Assembly: GCA_903900335.1 (NCBI GenBank)
Contig: CAIUMP010000007.1
Coordinates: 23,527-87,526 of the forward strand
Direction: 5' to 3'
From: an uncultured Ignavibacteriota bacterium
GTDB taxonomy: Bacteria; Bacteroidota; Ignavibacteria; Palsa-1295
Length of the DNA stretch: 64,000 nucleotides
The position numbers and the translations under genes are program-made. Under the pieces are notes generated by a model. That model was not told the origin of the DNA. It saw nothing but the letters and a program-made list of their open reading frames with translations, and did no database searches. Positions 35,850 through 45,345 of this stretch are shown here, in pieces; the stretch's first letter is position 1, and every line of letters begins with the position of its first letter.

Positions 35850-37313
35850 TTACTTTGCCATGCTGAAGTGTGATCGAACATCGGCAGCGTAGCGGCTTTC
35901 TGCATTCACGTAGATTCCCAGTGTATAGGGAAATGCGGGAAATGATCCAACCAATGAAAACTGGCTGGTCCGGGCTAGGCCGTAGGCATCCTCCACGAGC
36001 ACCTGACCGGTATCAGCTAAACGAACAGGAAGCAGCAGAATATCCGGTCGCTCCGCTCGTACAATTGCCGCTCGCTCCTCTTTCGACTTCGCGTGCGCAA
36101 TGCGTGAGTCGTTCAGACCGAACAGATCAAGGTGTTGTATCCCAGTCCTGTACACAACATATCCGGCATCGCCATAGCCAAGCAATATTGAATCGCGATG
36201 AGGAAGGCGATTGATCTCGTCAACGATTTTGTCCATGCTCACATCCCAGACATCCTCGTGTGCCGCAAACACTTGGTTGGTTCGAGGGGAGACTCTCATA
36301 AGTAAACAATTTGCGGCAAGGAGAAGAATGGCTGGATAGGCCATTCCTACTCTGTATCGAGACACGGCATCGGATACTCCTACCGATGCCGTCAAGCATA
36401 ATACTGTAAACGCTGGCCAAAGAAAGCGGTCGTATAATCCTTCGAGCGGAGTGACAAAGAGATAGAACAGAATCAGCATCACAACCCAAAGTATGGCAGC
36501 GAGAAGAGCAGGCTCCCGAACGTGCCGACTTGTCAACGATGCAGCAACCAGTGCAAGGACGCTCGTCACGAATAATCGAACATACTGGAGACCGGGCAAC
36601 ACCGAATGGCTCTTGTCCAGGACTTTGATGTAGAAGGAGTTCGGCAGTAATTGCCCGAAGTAGAGATACTTCCACACCGCGTATATCAAGCACGGAATCG
36701 CAAACCAGATCAGCCAATTCTTGACAGCCCGCGGAATTGAAGTCCTGTCGGTTAATTGTAGGATCAGGATCAATGCCGCCAGCAGAGCCCCCTCCGGCCG
36801 TGTCAAAGTTGCCAGAAATGCGAAGACAAGCGCTGGGCGAATGCGGTTCTTCGCGACACTTGTAAGGGTTGCCACTACAAGCAATACAAAGAGACTTGTC
36901 TCCATTCCGCTCAGCCCGTTGACCCACGTAAGGGGAGCGGTATAGTAGAGAACCGCAGCCAGCAATCCCACTGGCGAACTCCGAAGCGTGCGTCCACTTT
37001 CGTAGAGGAGCAGCCCCGTTGTGATCGTGCACACCATTCCGATCAGTTGGGCCGCGAATAACAGATTGTTGGTCACGAAACGGGCAGCGGAGAGGAGAAG
37101 AATGAACAGGAAATTAGTGTAGCCCTCAGTAGGAGGTCCACCAATGTTCCAGACCAATCCGTGGCCCTTCGCAAGGTGTTCTGCATATCGAAACGAAATG
37201 AATGTGTCGTCAAACGGAAAACGAGAATGGAATTGCCACAGCGTCGCCACAGTAATAAGGGCACACAGTGTAAGCCAAACACCGGGCCGTTTGAAGAAGC
37301 TACTTACCGCCAT
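35850..37313 (-). CDS. GT-C-like membrane protein of the DDTFISFRYA/EGYTN type
   Basis: 487 residues from ATG 37313 (MAVSSFF); the longer frame to 37382 would put a second hydrophobic stretch inside the previous gene. The first loop has FDDTFISFRYAEHLAKGHGL followed by EGYTNFLF, the signature of a widespread GT-C-like membrane protein group whose Asp-Asp is the probable catalytic acid. About ten membrane segments, then a short soluble tail (DEINRLPHRDSILLGYGDAG). The start overlaps the preceding gene's stop by 14 bp. Confidence 0.82.
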   Translation of the reverse strand: MAVSSFFKRPGVWLTLCALITVATLWQFHSRFPFDDTFISFRYAEHLAKGHGLVWNIGGPPTEGYTNFLFILLLSAARFVTNNLLFAAQLIGMVCTITTGLLLYESGRTLRSSPVGLLAAVLYYTAPLTWVNGLSGMETSLFVLLVVATLTSVAKNRIRPALVFAFLATLTRPEGALLAALILILQLTDRTSIPRAVKNWLIWFAIPCLIYAVWKYLYFGQLLPNSFYIKVLDKSHSVLPGLQYVRLFVTSVLALVAASLTSRHVREPALLAAILWVVMLILFYLFVTPLEGLYDRFLWPAFTVLCLTASVGVSDAVSRYRVGMAYPAILLLAANCLLMRVSPRTNQVFAAHEDVWDVSMDKIVDEINRLPHRDSILLGYGDAGYVVYRTGIQHLDLFGLNDSRIAHAKSKEERAAIVRAERPDILLLPVRLADTGQVLVEDAYGLARTSQFSLVGSFPAFPYTLGIYVNAESRYAADVRSHFSMAK

Positions 37314-38925
37314 AATTGATCCTGAAGAGCAGCAGCGTGTCCATCCAATCGGAACGACAAAAATGATCCCGACCCACATCACCGGATGTGCCGATGATCG
37401 TTGCCTCCAGCGAACCCAATCGAACTACTTCACGATAGAACGGATCGTCGCGTTGGCGGTTCTTGGGATACGTAGGGGAATCGTAAAGCACGAAGTAATC
37501 GATGTGGTGTCGCAGAATGAACGAATCGAGAGGTTCTTCGCGTGTCGGAAACGAGATAAAGTGATCTGTCATCGTTTCGATCGAAGAAATTTGACTTAGC
37601 CGACTGAGAGATGTCGGTTCCGTACACACTCTGGGCTTTCCCTTTCCGCGCCATGTTTGCGCAACGGCACTTCCGATCTGTGCGATTGCCCTTTCGTTCG
37701 AACGATCTATGTTGCGCGCGGTGCTCCGCACTGGTAGGGCATCGCGCACTCCTAATCCACCAACGCTGAGGGCCAGAAGTACTATTAGAGAGTACTTGAT
37801 TCGCGGGGAGTGCTCTGTCAATCGTGAAAAAAGGATCGCGACGGCAAGCAAAAGCAGGGGTAGGATTTGCACCAGATAATTCACTTCTGAACCTTCAAGG
37901 AATAACCAGCTACAAATGACGATGCTGATGGGGAATGCGATGGAACTGGGACTGAGCAGTCGCTGCCGAGAGGATCGCATGGCTACGGCCAGCAAGGGTA
38001 CGATCAAATAGACCTGAGGAGCCTCTATGGCGATCTGCTTCATTCGGATCACAAGATTGGAGACCTGCACCGAGCGAGAAAATGGACGTAGGATAGGAAT
38101 GCTGGAGAGTACATCATGAAACTGGGAGTGGCCTGCCGAGGTGGGGGTAAAGAGCGTTAGATTGCCAATGGCCACATAGTATGCACTCACAAGTATTATA
38201 AAGACCGCTAAGCTTCCTGCCAATGCGAAGTACACGTTGCGGCTTCGCGATAACGCGCCTAAGCGCCAAACAAAGTACGTCGAGACAGGCAGCAGAAGTG
38301 TGAGCAAATGCACAGAAGAACTCACCGAGAGAAACGCGATGACGGCCCCGAATAAGAGCCACCATCGTCCACTCGGTTGGGTAGACTGTTTGGCTCGGAG
38401 CATGAGCAGCGTGACGGTCACCAAGACGATCAATCCTGCGAGAAGGTCGGTCCTACACGAGTGACTTGAGTAAAAAAAAGATCTTGAACAAACCAGTAGC
38501 AATACGGCAAGCGCTGCTGACGAATGACTCGCACCCAACTTTCTCGCGCAGACAAAAAGTGAAGCACAGAGCAGCACACCAAGAGCTGCGGTCACAGACC
38601 GGCCGATTTCGATCGGGTCGCCCGGTATCAGCGCACTTGGCGCTCCGTAAAGGCAGGACGAGAGCCATGTCATGCTTAGAACCAGACCCTTCGATTGCTC
38701 AAGCGTAGATCCAAGAGCAAGCGGGTACCGAACCACGCCTGTGGTGATCTGCGACTTCGCCTCGCTCATCAGCCAGGTTTCATCACCGAACCAGCGGAGC
38801 CCGTTCGGTTGCGGGAATATGAAAAGCGATGAGAGCTGGAGCGCAAGTACTGACAAAGCGATGGCTACAAGACCGACCGCAAGTTGTCTATCCAACCTAA
38901 AAGATCGCGCGTCCACTTCAATCAT
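37300..38925 (-). CDS. GDETW-family GT-C-like membrane protein, member 1
   Basis: 541 residues from ATG 38925. One of five paralogues in this cluster. Family marks: PxPxGxRWFGDETW (GDETW 47-51) after the first membrane segment, LGSTL with W...LYG, EIGRSVTA, and SRSFFYSSHSCRTD at about 160 (HSCRTD instead of HSARxD). About ten membrane segments follow, then the soluble tail with ETMTDHFISFP, a DYFVLYDS strand and VGRDHF. The acidic pair is the probable catalytic site of a lipid-linked sugar transfer; acceptor and donor unknown. Overlaps the upstream paralogue by 8 bp. Confidence 0.8.
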   Translation of the reverse strand: MIEVDARSFRLDRQLAVGLVAIALSVLALQLSSLFIFPQPNGLRWFGDETWLMSEAKSQITTGVVRYPLALGSTLEQSKGLVLSMTWLSSCLYGAPSALIPGDPIEIGRSVTAALGVLLCASLFVCARKLGASHSSAALAVLLLVCSRSFFYSSHSCRTDLLAGLIVLVTVTLLMLRAKQSTQPSGRWWLLFGAVIAFLSVSSSVHLLTLLLPVSTYFVWRLGALSRSRNVYFALAGSLAVFIILVSAYYVAIGNLTLFTPTSAGHSQFHDVLSSIPILRPFSRSVQVSNLVIRMKQIAIEAPQVYLIVPLLAVAMRSSRQRLLSPSSIAFPISIVICSWLFLEGSEVNYLVQILPLLLLAVAILFSRLTEHSPRIKYSLIVLLALSVGGLGVRDALPVRSTARNIDRSNERAIAQIGSAVAQTWRGKGKPRVCTEPTSLSRLSQISSIETMTDHFISFPTREEPLDSFILRHHIDYFVLYDSPTYPKNRQRDDPFYREVVRLGSLEATIIGTSGDVGRDHFCRSDWMDTLLLFRINYGGK

Positions 38926-40579
38926 ACAGGTGGTACAGTTGAAGTGTGTCAGGCGCATTGTTGCAGGACTCGAAATACGAGCGTCCGACGTCGGTGAATA
39001 CTCCGGCCTGTTGCCAGACCATCAGGCCCAGGTGCTTCGCAGCAATGGATAGTGGGCCTATCTCTCGCATATAATCAGGCTTCAGCCCGCTTTGATAGAG
39101 GAGAATGTACCGCACATGTGCCTTCTTGATGGCATACTCTAATGGTGATAATTCTCCGTGGCTTGTACCGTCCTGCGGGAATTCAACCAGATGCGTTGTC
39201 ATCAGTTGCACACTGGTGTCGAGCAAGATACAATGAATTGACGGATTGCTAGCCAGGACAATGGGTCGAGGTTCTGCGCTACCGTGAACGACCTGACCTA
39301 GCGCGTCAGTAACTGCATGGTCGTTAGCTTTGGAAATATTTCGGCCAATTGTACGCACGTTCCATGCGTCGGTTAGCCCGAAGATCCCCAGCGCCGCAGC
39401 CGCCGAAAGAATGATCCAGGGTCTTCCCACAACCGGGAGAAGACGCCAGGCAATAAGCGCAATCTCCACGCTCAACACTGGCAACACATGTATCAGATAA
39501 CTGGTGGGTGCCGCGCTTTCAAATTCAAACCAACACACCACAATCATTGCGGCAACCACATGCCGCCATTCTAAGCCGATCTGCGCCTGCCTTCGAACAA
39601 GAGCGATCATAGTGAGACCAACCCCGGTGATTATGGCAACGGCATATCCTAGGGCCAGAGAAGAAAGCGTCTTCCACTTTTGTATCGCGTTGGCGGATTG
39701 CACAGAGCGCGAAAACAGCCGGAGTGCAGGTATATCCGATAGATTTAGAAGAAATGCGTTCGATCGCCCACCACCCAGCAGTGTTGCGTGCCCTTGTAAC
39801 ATTGCGACGCCGATCAGTAGGAGTGCGACAGCACCGCTACCGGCCAGATACGAGGCCACAATGCTGATCGTGCGACTCTTTTCAGACCGTAGCACGCAAA
39901 CAAAAGTAGCGATCCAGATGGCAAGCGCGACATGGATTGTAATAAGTACACTGCCGGTCGCCAGTGCCCCGGCCAGCACTGCAGTTGAAGACACTTGTCG
40001 CTTAAGTCGTTCTTGTTTGGTCCCAGCCTTCGTGTTAATTCTAAGAAGTAAGGATAGCCCAAGCAATATTGAAAGCGATGTAAGGATGTCGTACCGAGCA
40101 GAGTGGCCAGTAAGTAGGAATGAGCGAGAACTAAGCAGAAGAAGTACCGAGAACAGAGAGAGAACGCGGTCGCCAGTAAGTCTGCGCGTGACTTCAAAGA
40201 GTGCAATTAAGAGTGTAGCGCTTAGCAATGCGGTTACCGAACGGCCGACGAGGATGATGTCTGTTCCACCTTTGAACAGAGCCGCAGGAAGGCCATAGAG
40301 CAGCGCGGGTATCCACATGTTGCCAAAGAGTAAACCACTTCCGTGTTGCAGATTTGATCCGAGAGCATACGGATGGCGGAAGACTCCTTCCATGATTTGC
40401 GTCCGGAATTCGATCATCAGCCAACTCTCGTCACCCCACCACAGATAGGAGTCTTGCACCGGGGTCGTATAGAGCGAAAGCAGTTGCAACATAAAGAGCG
40501 CAGTAGCGAGCAGGAGCTGCATATTGAATGCCGCTTCCTCTCCATGGTCAACAAGGTATGCTTTGATCTTATCGGGCAA
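38918..40579 (-). CDS. GDETW-family GT-C-like membrane protein, member 2
   Basis: 553 residues. Family marks: WWGDESW (GDESW 49-53), ALGSNLQHGSGLLFG, LYGLPAAL, VGRSVTALL, and SRSFLLTGHSARYD. The C-terminal domain has VQLMTTHLVEFP, VRYILLYQSG, FTDVGRSYF and DTLQLYHLYD, all shared with the paralogues. It differs from member 1 mainly in the membrane-spanning part. Overlaps the upstream paralogue by 11 bp and the downstream one by 8 bp. Substrates unknown. Confidence 0.8.
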   Translation of the reverse strand: MPDKIKAYLVDHGEEAAFNMQLLLATALFMLQLLSLYTTPVQDSYLWWGDESWLMIEFRTQIMEGVFRHPYALGSNLQHGSGLLFGNMWIPALLYGLPAALFKGGTDIILVGRSVTALLSATLLIALFEVTRRLTGDRVLSLFSVLLLLSSRSFLLTGHSARYDILTSLSILLGLSLLLRINTKAGTKQERLKRQVSSTAVLAGALATGSVLITIHVALAIWIATFVCVLRSEKSRTISIVASYLAGSGAVALLLIGVAMLQGHATLLGGGRSNAFLLNLSDIPALRLFSRSVQSANAIQKWKTLSSLALGYAVAIITGVGLTMIALVRRQAQIGLEWRHVVAAMIVVCWFEFESAAPTSYLIHVLPVLSVEIALIAWRLLPVVGRPWIILSAAAALGIFGLTDAWNVRTIGRNISKANDHAVTDALGQVVHGSAEPRPIVLASNPSIHCILLDTSVQLMTTHLVEFPQDGTSHGELSPLEYAIKKAHVRYILLYQSGLKPDYMREIGPLSIAAKHLGLMVWQQAGVFTDVGRSYFESCNNAPDTLQLYHLYD

Positions 40580-42245
40580 TGTTCCGGCGCAGTCGGTATA
40601 AAAGGAGTGTGTCTTTTGGCAGAGATTCTAACGTTCGCGAATCAAAATAATTACGATTGACATCAAAAAGGACGCCCGGATTCTTCCAGATCAACGTTCC
40701 GATGCTGTCAGCTATTGGACGGAGCGTGGCGTAGTCCTCGGAGTAGATAATCCCGCTGTGGCTTGCATACAGAAGCAAGTAGTCGACTCCTAAATTCTGC
40801 AACGACGCTGCGAGGGGGCTATTCGATGTCGGAAAGCTAACGATGTGCGCGGTCATTAGGCGTAGGTCGGTACGCTGCTCCAGATAAGCGATCGCGGGGT
40901 TTTGGGCTAATACAAGTGGGACTGGGTTAGGTGAGTCCAGCCTCATCGCTGTGACAGCGCCATCGAGCTCGTGATGGTTGTCGTGCGCGATGGCACCAGC
41001 GACCCTTCGAATGTGAAGTGAATCGGCAACACTTGCAATACTGATTAATACCCCAAAGACCAGTACCGCAATTGTTGATGAGATACCAGCTTTAATCCTC
41101 GGTGCAATCCTCACGACAAGAGCTACGATGAGGAGTGGAAGCACATGAATATAGTAATACAGCGCCGGACTTTGAAACAGCAGCCACGCAATCAGGACTG
41201 TGAGTGTTGCCCCGGGCAAGAAGTTCGGTGCCGGTTTGGATAGCAACTTTCGCCAATGCTGCCGAAGAGCGATACCCCCTGTAGCCATAGCGTACAGGCA
41301 CAGCATTAGAAACGCAGGCGCTTCTTTCCACAATCCACTAACGCGCTCCAGAATATTCGCGACCTGAACGGAGCGCGAAAATAGTCGTTGGATCGGCAGC
41401 ATCGAAGCAACACTCTCAAACTGATTCGGCTTTGTGGTGGGGCCGAATAGTGTCCACGGGGCACCGGAAAGAGCGTAGATCGAAAGAAGAACGCCGCTTA
41501 CGAAGATCACACCCCCGGCCGCAGCGAGAAGGTGGCGCGGGTGCCGGAACGTGCCAAATCGCCAAAGCGCATAAATCGAAAGCAATCCGAGCAGGGTGAG
41601 CAAATGGATCGAGAGCGTTACAAACAACAAGGCCACGCACCCATACCAGAAAAACCAACGTGCACTTTGGCTGCATTCGCCTCGCTGTATTCGGTTATAA
41701 CGTTCGGTGAGATACCACACAAAACCCAAGACACTGAGTCCTGCTGCAACATCTAATCGTGCTGCATGGCTGGCGTAGAAGAAGCTACGAGAGCTAATGA
41801 GGAGGAGAACCGCAACAAGTCGAAGCGGTGCTTGAACGTTGAACCCGTAAAGTACCCTGGATGCAAGTAAATAAAGGAGAATAGACAGCAGGAGAGTTAC
41901 AAACCGGCCAATTTCCACCAAGTCCTTGTAACTCGTGAAGTGTGACAGGATCGTTGCTGGAACTCCATAAATAATCGCCGCCATCCAAGAGTTACCTCGG
42001 ACGATCCCGTTCGTGATTGCGACACTCGATCCGAGACCAGTCGGAATATGAGCGTATCCATCATGAAGTTCGCTCTTTAGTTCGAGTATCTGCGTGGTCT
42101 CGTCGCCCCACCAGCGTGCACCGTCTGGTTGCGGGAACGTGTAGATCGAGAGGGTTTGGAACAGGATCACGGTGACGATGAGCAGTTGCAGGATGGTCGT
42201 GACCACCCACTCAAAACCCCATCTCTGCGTCGAACGCTGATTCAT
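40569..42245 (-). CDS. GDETW-family GT-C-like membrane protein, member 3
   Basis: 558 residues. Family marks: WWGDETT (47-51, with Thr where the others have Trp), LGSSVAITNGIVRGNSW, IYGVPATIL, EIGRFVTLL and SRSFFYASHAARLD. The C-terminal domain has LRLMTAHIVSFP, VDYLLLYASH and FDVNRNYFDS, then DTLLLYRL. A 4-bp ATGA overlap couples it to the upstream paralogue. The Trp-to-Thr change next to the acidic pair may alter donor choice (inference). Confidence 0.8.
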   Translation of the reverse strand: MNQRSTQRWGFEWVVTTILQLLIVTVILFQTLSIYTFPQPDGARWWGDETTQILELKSELHDGYAHIPTGLGSSVAITNGIVRGNSWMAAIIYGVPATILSHFTSYKDLVEIGRFVTLLLSILLYLLASRVLYGFNVQAPLRLVAVLLLISSRSFFYASHAARLDVAAGLSVLGFVWYLTERYNRIQRGECSQSARWFFWYGCVALLFVTLSIHLLTLLGLLSIYALWRFGTFRHPRHLLAAAGGVIFVSGVLLSIYALSGAPWTLFGPTTKPNQFESVASMLPIQRLFSRSVQVANILERVSGLWKEAPAFLMLCLYAMATGGIALRQHWRKLLSKPAPNFLPGATLTVLIAWLLFQSPALYYYIHVLPLLIVALVVRIAPRIKAGISSTIAVLVFGVLISIASVADSLHIRRVAGAIAHDNHHELDGAVTAMRLDSPNPVPLVLAQNPAIAYLEQRTDLRLMTAHIVSFPTSNSPLAASLQNLGVDYLLLYASHSGIIYSEDYATLRPIADSIGTLIWKNPGVLFDVNRNYFDSRTLESLPKDTLLLYRLRRNIAR

Positions 42246-43855
42246 CGTGCCTTATAGAGTCGTAGTGTGTCAATCTCGTTCCACATCGGTTTGTCATACG
42301 ACCGTGCTTGATCTGTTAATGTGCCCGTTTGTTGCCCGACCAGCGTGTACAGCGAGTCCGCGATATGTCGGAATGGGCTTTGCCACTTGGCAGTTGAATA
42401 GAGCAACAAATAGTCAACGCCCTTCTCGAGAAGAATATCCGGCAGTGGTTTGTTCTCCTCGCCAAACAATAGCAGATGGTTGGTCATCAGTCGCACTCCC
42501 TCCATTCCGGCAATGTGATTCAGTGCGGGTTGATCGGTTAGGATCAACGGCGGTCTTTGGGCGGATACGACTGGTTGGATTAGCGCATGAATTGCAATAT
42601 TATTGTCTGATGTAAATCGTAAGCCTGCTCTTCCAAGGCTCTCTTGATGTAGGATTGTACTTGTCGTTAGAATGATTGCACCCAGCGCCAGAGACCACTG
42701 AAACCGACGTGAGGTAGCATGTCGATTCACTACCTCACTCAGCAGAATCGCCGCAGTGATAGCCAGAAGCGGCAGAATGTGAATGTTGTAAAATACGGCC
42801 GGTCCCTCTGCGAGCATCCATGCGGCGACGCTCAGGGCTGTTAGTGCAATAAAGAAACGTCCGGCCGATGAGGCTCTGCCGCGGTAGAAACGATTTGAGA
42901 CTAACCCGATTGCCAATCCCACTAGAATTGGCCACGCTACTTGCGATACCTGAATTGCTCGGTCAACTGTATTGATCTTTTGAACCTGCAAGGAGAACGG
43001 GTGGAGAATCGGGAGCGAATATGCTACATTGTAGTATTGGTTATACCCTTTTCCAAGCAAGGTCATGCTGCCGTTCGTGAAGTAGTATGGAACAAGCAGA
43101 AGTAATAAGCCAACACCGCCTCCCAGCGCCACGATGATAGAACCACGCAGATTCCGAATCGCGCCACACCTCCACAGTGTGTAGAGCGCAGGAAGTAGAA
43201 GGAGGGTAGGTGCATGCACATACACCGCAAGTGACAGGATGACGATCAACGGCACGAGAAAGTACCAGTGCCGCAGATCGTTGCCCACTGACACTTGCGA
43301 CACCCGATAGACCCGGAGAAATAACCAACAGCCAAGCATTACCGACAACCCCGTAACCATGTCTAGCCGAGCCGAATGGCTGGAAAAATAGAATGCATTA
43401 CTTAGAGTTAGTAGGAAGGTTGCAATCAAGCTGAGAACCGGGGAATCGGTTACTTGTCTTGTCAGTCTGTACACGCAGAGAAGCAGGAGGAGAGAAAATG
43501 CAAAAGTGACAATGCGCCCGATTTCAACAGGTGTTGCATACGCCGGAAGTAGTGATGCTGGAATGCCATAGCACAGTCCTGATAGCCAGATGCTACCGTT
43601 CACAAACCCATTCGAATGAGCGAGCGAAGAGCCCAGTGCTTCTGGCACGCACGCGACGCCAGTTCGTGCCATTGCTCGAACTGTAAGCATCGTCCACGTT
43701 TCGTCCCCAAACCACATACCGGTGTCGGGTACAGGATACGAAAACAGGAATCGCGATTGATCCAGCAAGGCGATCACGGTTAGCCAGAACAGCAGATGCC
43801 AAAGAAGTCTGCCCTCAACTCGAACTTTGAATTCGGCCTGCTTACTCAATGTCAA
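42242..43855 (-). CDS. GDETW-family GT-C-like membrane protein, member 4
   Basis: 537 residues. Family marks: MWFGDETW (GDETW 50-54), ALGSSLAHSNGFVNGSIW, CYGIPASLL, EIGRIVTFAF and SNAFYFSSHSARLD. The C-terminal domain shows VRLMTNHLLLFG, VDYLLLYST, LTDQARSYD and DTLRLYKAR. Gap to the upstream gene is 2 bp; the stop overlaps the next start by 4 bp (ATGA). Probable lipid-sugar-dependent transferase at the inner membrane; acceptor unknown. Confidence 0.8.
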   Translation of the reverse strand: MTLSKQAEFKVRVEGRLLWHLLFWLTVIALLDQSRFLFSYPVPDTGMWFGDETWTMLTVRAMARTGVACVPEALGSSLAHSNGFVNGSIWLSGLCYGIPASLLPAYATPVEIGRIVTFAFSLLLLLCVYRLTRQVTDSPVLSLIATFLLTLSNAFYFSSHSARLDMVTGLSVMLGCWLFLRVYRVSQVSVGNDLRHWYFLVPLIVILSLAVYVHAPTLLLLPALYTLWRCGAIRNLRGSIIVALGGGVGLLLLLVPYYFTNGSMTLLGKGYNQYYNVAYSLPILHPFSLQVQKINTVDRAIQVSQVAWPILVGLAIGLVSNRFYRGRASSAGRFFIALTALSVAAWMLAEGPAVFYNIHILPLLAITAAILLSEVVNRHATSRRFQWSLALGAIILTTSTILHQESLGRAGLRFTSDNNIAIHALIQPVVSAQRPPLILTDQPALNHIAGMEGVRLMTNHLLLFGEENKPLPDILLEKGVDYLLLYSTAKWQSPFRHIADSLYTLVGQQTGTLTDQARSYDKPMWNEIDTLRLYKAR

Positions 43856-43857
43856 CT

Positions 43858-45345
43858 CTATTTATGGCTAGAAGTGCTTGGAATAAAGAGAAACTGTGGT
43901 CGCGTCGGAGCATCACCGATCCGAGATAACAACACGTTCGGTGTTGCTAAAATGTTCTTGCTAAAAGAGTAATCGGGAATCTCTCCTAGTGGGTACACTT
44001 TGTTTTCGTCCAGCACGATCGTTGCAAAATGATGCGATGCATAGGCCCGGTCGATCTCACGGCGAAAGCGAATAGTGTTGGTGTCTTGAACAAGGAGCAC
44101 ATCATTCATCGCCATGAAATGAATGTGTGTTGGTTTCCCAGCCATTCGGTTGAGATAGCCGTGAAATGGAATCCACGTATCTCCCGGCAGTGCGCGGATC
44201 GTTTCGACAAATTGATCGCCTCCGGCGCGCTGCTTCGCACTGCCAAAGAGTGCGATCTGTCCGAAAGGATTGTAGGCGAGCGAAGCAAATTCAAAAAGGA
44301 GAAGCCACGGAGCAAGAGCGATTTGCGACTGCACGGGTTGGATGAGATGCGAAAGCCTCTGCGCTGATAACGGAAAGAGGACTGCGATGATAGCCGAAAA
44401 TGGCATCAGTACGTTCTTGTATCCACCGGAATTGCCTAGGCTCAAGCACGCACCAGCAAGCGCACATAGGTAACAGAAATACAGGAGCAGAATGGCATCT
44501 CGCTTCAACCAGGAACGGGCTCCCCACAACGCCACGCCAAGCACAATAACAATCGTTGTTATTGCAAACTCTCCGAATATTCCTGTGGGTAAGAACCGAA
44601 GCGCATCGGACAATGAGAAGAGCAATCCCGCCTTGACACTCGGAATAGTCAGCGTGTAGAAACCATACCACTGGTGGGTTGTGACATTCATGACGATCGT
44701 GCCGCAAGCGATACAGGTTGCAGAAATAGCCGAGAATGTAAGTGCTTCCCTCCAATTGCGAAGTGTCAACCAAAGTACTATGGCTGGCCAGAAGACGATC
44801 ATTTGTTGCTTTGTAAAAAAAGCCAACGCCAAGAGTCCGGCCGCCAGAAGGTGACCGCGTTTCACGTAGAGTGCGGTGAAGATGGATGCGATGGCAAACA
44901 GGAGCGCGAGAGCATCCATGCGGACGATGTCGAAGAAGAAGCCGGTCGCATGATAGAATGCGAGGTACAGCATCGCTGAGACGGACGCTAGGAAAGTGGA
45001 CTTCGTTTCCCGATGGACGATTGCGCCTATTATGTAAGCAGCGGAGAGCGTAGCAAGAATGGAAACCAGCCGTCCCGCCCACAGGCCTATGCCGCCGAAC
45101 TTAATTATCAGGGCAACAACGACATAATAGAACGGGGTATAGACAAACGCTGCGAAGTCCAGCGATGGTGGTGCGTAAAGCTGTTTACCTTCGAGAATTC
45201 GGATTGCATGGTCGAGGACCGCTCCTTCATTCCACTCGAGTTCATACGGGTACAGCAGTCGAGAAAGAGACGCAATGAGAAACAGCAGGCAGTACAAGCT
45301 GCCTGCAATGACGCACATCTTCTCTATGTATCGATGCTTGTTCAC
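43858..45345 (-). CDS. GT-C-like membrane protein, YPYE(L/V)EW type, copy 1
   Basis: 495 residues, about eleven membrane segments. The first loop, YPYELEWNEGAVLDHAIRI (32-50), contains several acidic residues typical of a GT-C active site. ATGFFFDIVRMDA lies further on, and the protein ends in a soluble tail (PGDTWIPFHGYLNRMAGKP...THIHFMAMNDVLL...TRPQFLFIP). It is a close paralogue of 52151-53710, sharing loop, mid motif and tail. The start overlaps the preceding stop by 4 bp. Substrate unknown. Confidence 0.82.
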   Translation of the reverse strand: MNKHRYIEKMCVIAGSLYCLLFLIASLSRLLYPYELEWNEGAVLDHAIRILEGKQLYAPPSLDFAAFVYTPFYYVVVALIIKFGGIGLWAGRLVSILATLSAAYIIGAIVHRETKSTFLASVSAMLYLAFYHATGFFFDIVRMDALALLFAIASIFTALYVKRGHLLAAGLLALAFFTKQQMIVFWPAIVLWLTLRNWREALTFSAISATCIACGTIVMNVTTHQWYGFYTLTIPSVKAGLLFSLSDALRFLPTGIFGEFAITTIVIVLGVALWGARSWLKRDAILLLYFCYLCALAGACLSLGNSGGYKNVLMPFSAIIAVLFPLSAQRLSHLIQPVQSQIALAPWLLLFEFASLAYNPFGQIALFGSAKQRAGGDQFVETIRALPGDTWIPFHGYLNRMAGKPTHIHFMAMNDVLLVQDTNTIRFRREIDRAYASHHFATIVLDENKVYPLGEIPDYSFSKNILATPNVLLSRIGDAPTRPQFLFIPSTSSHK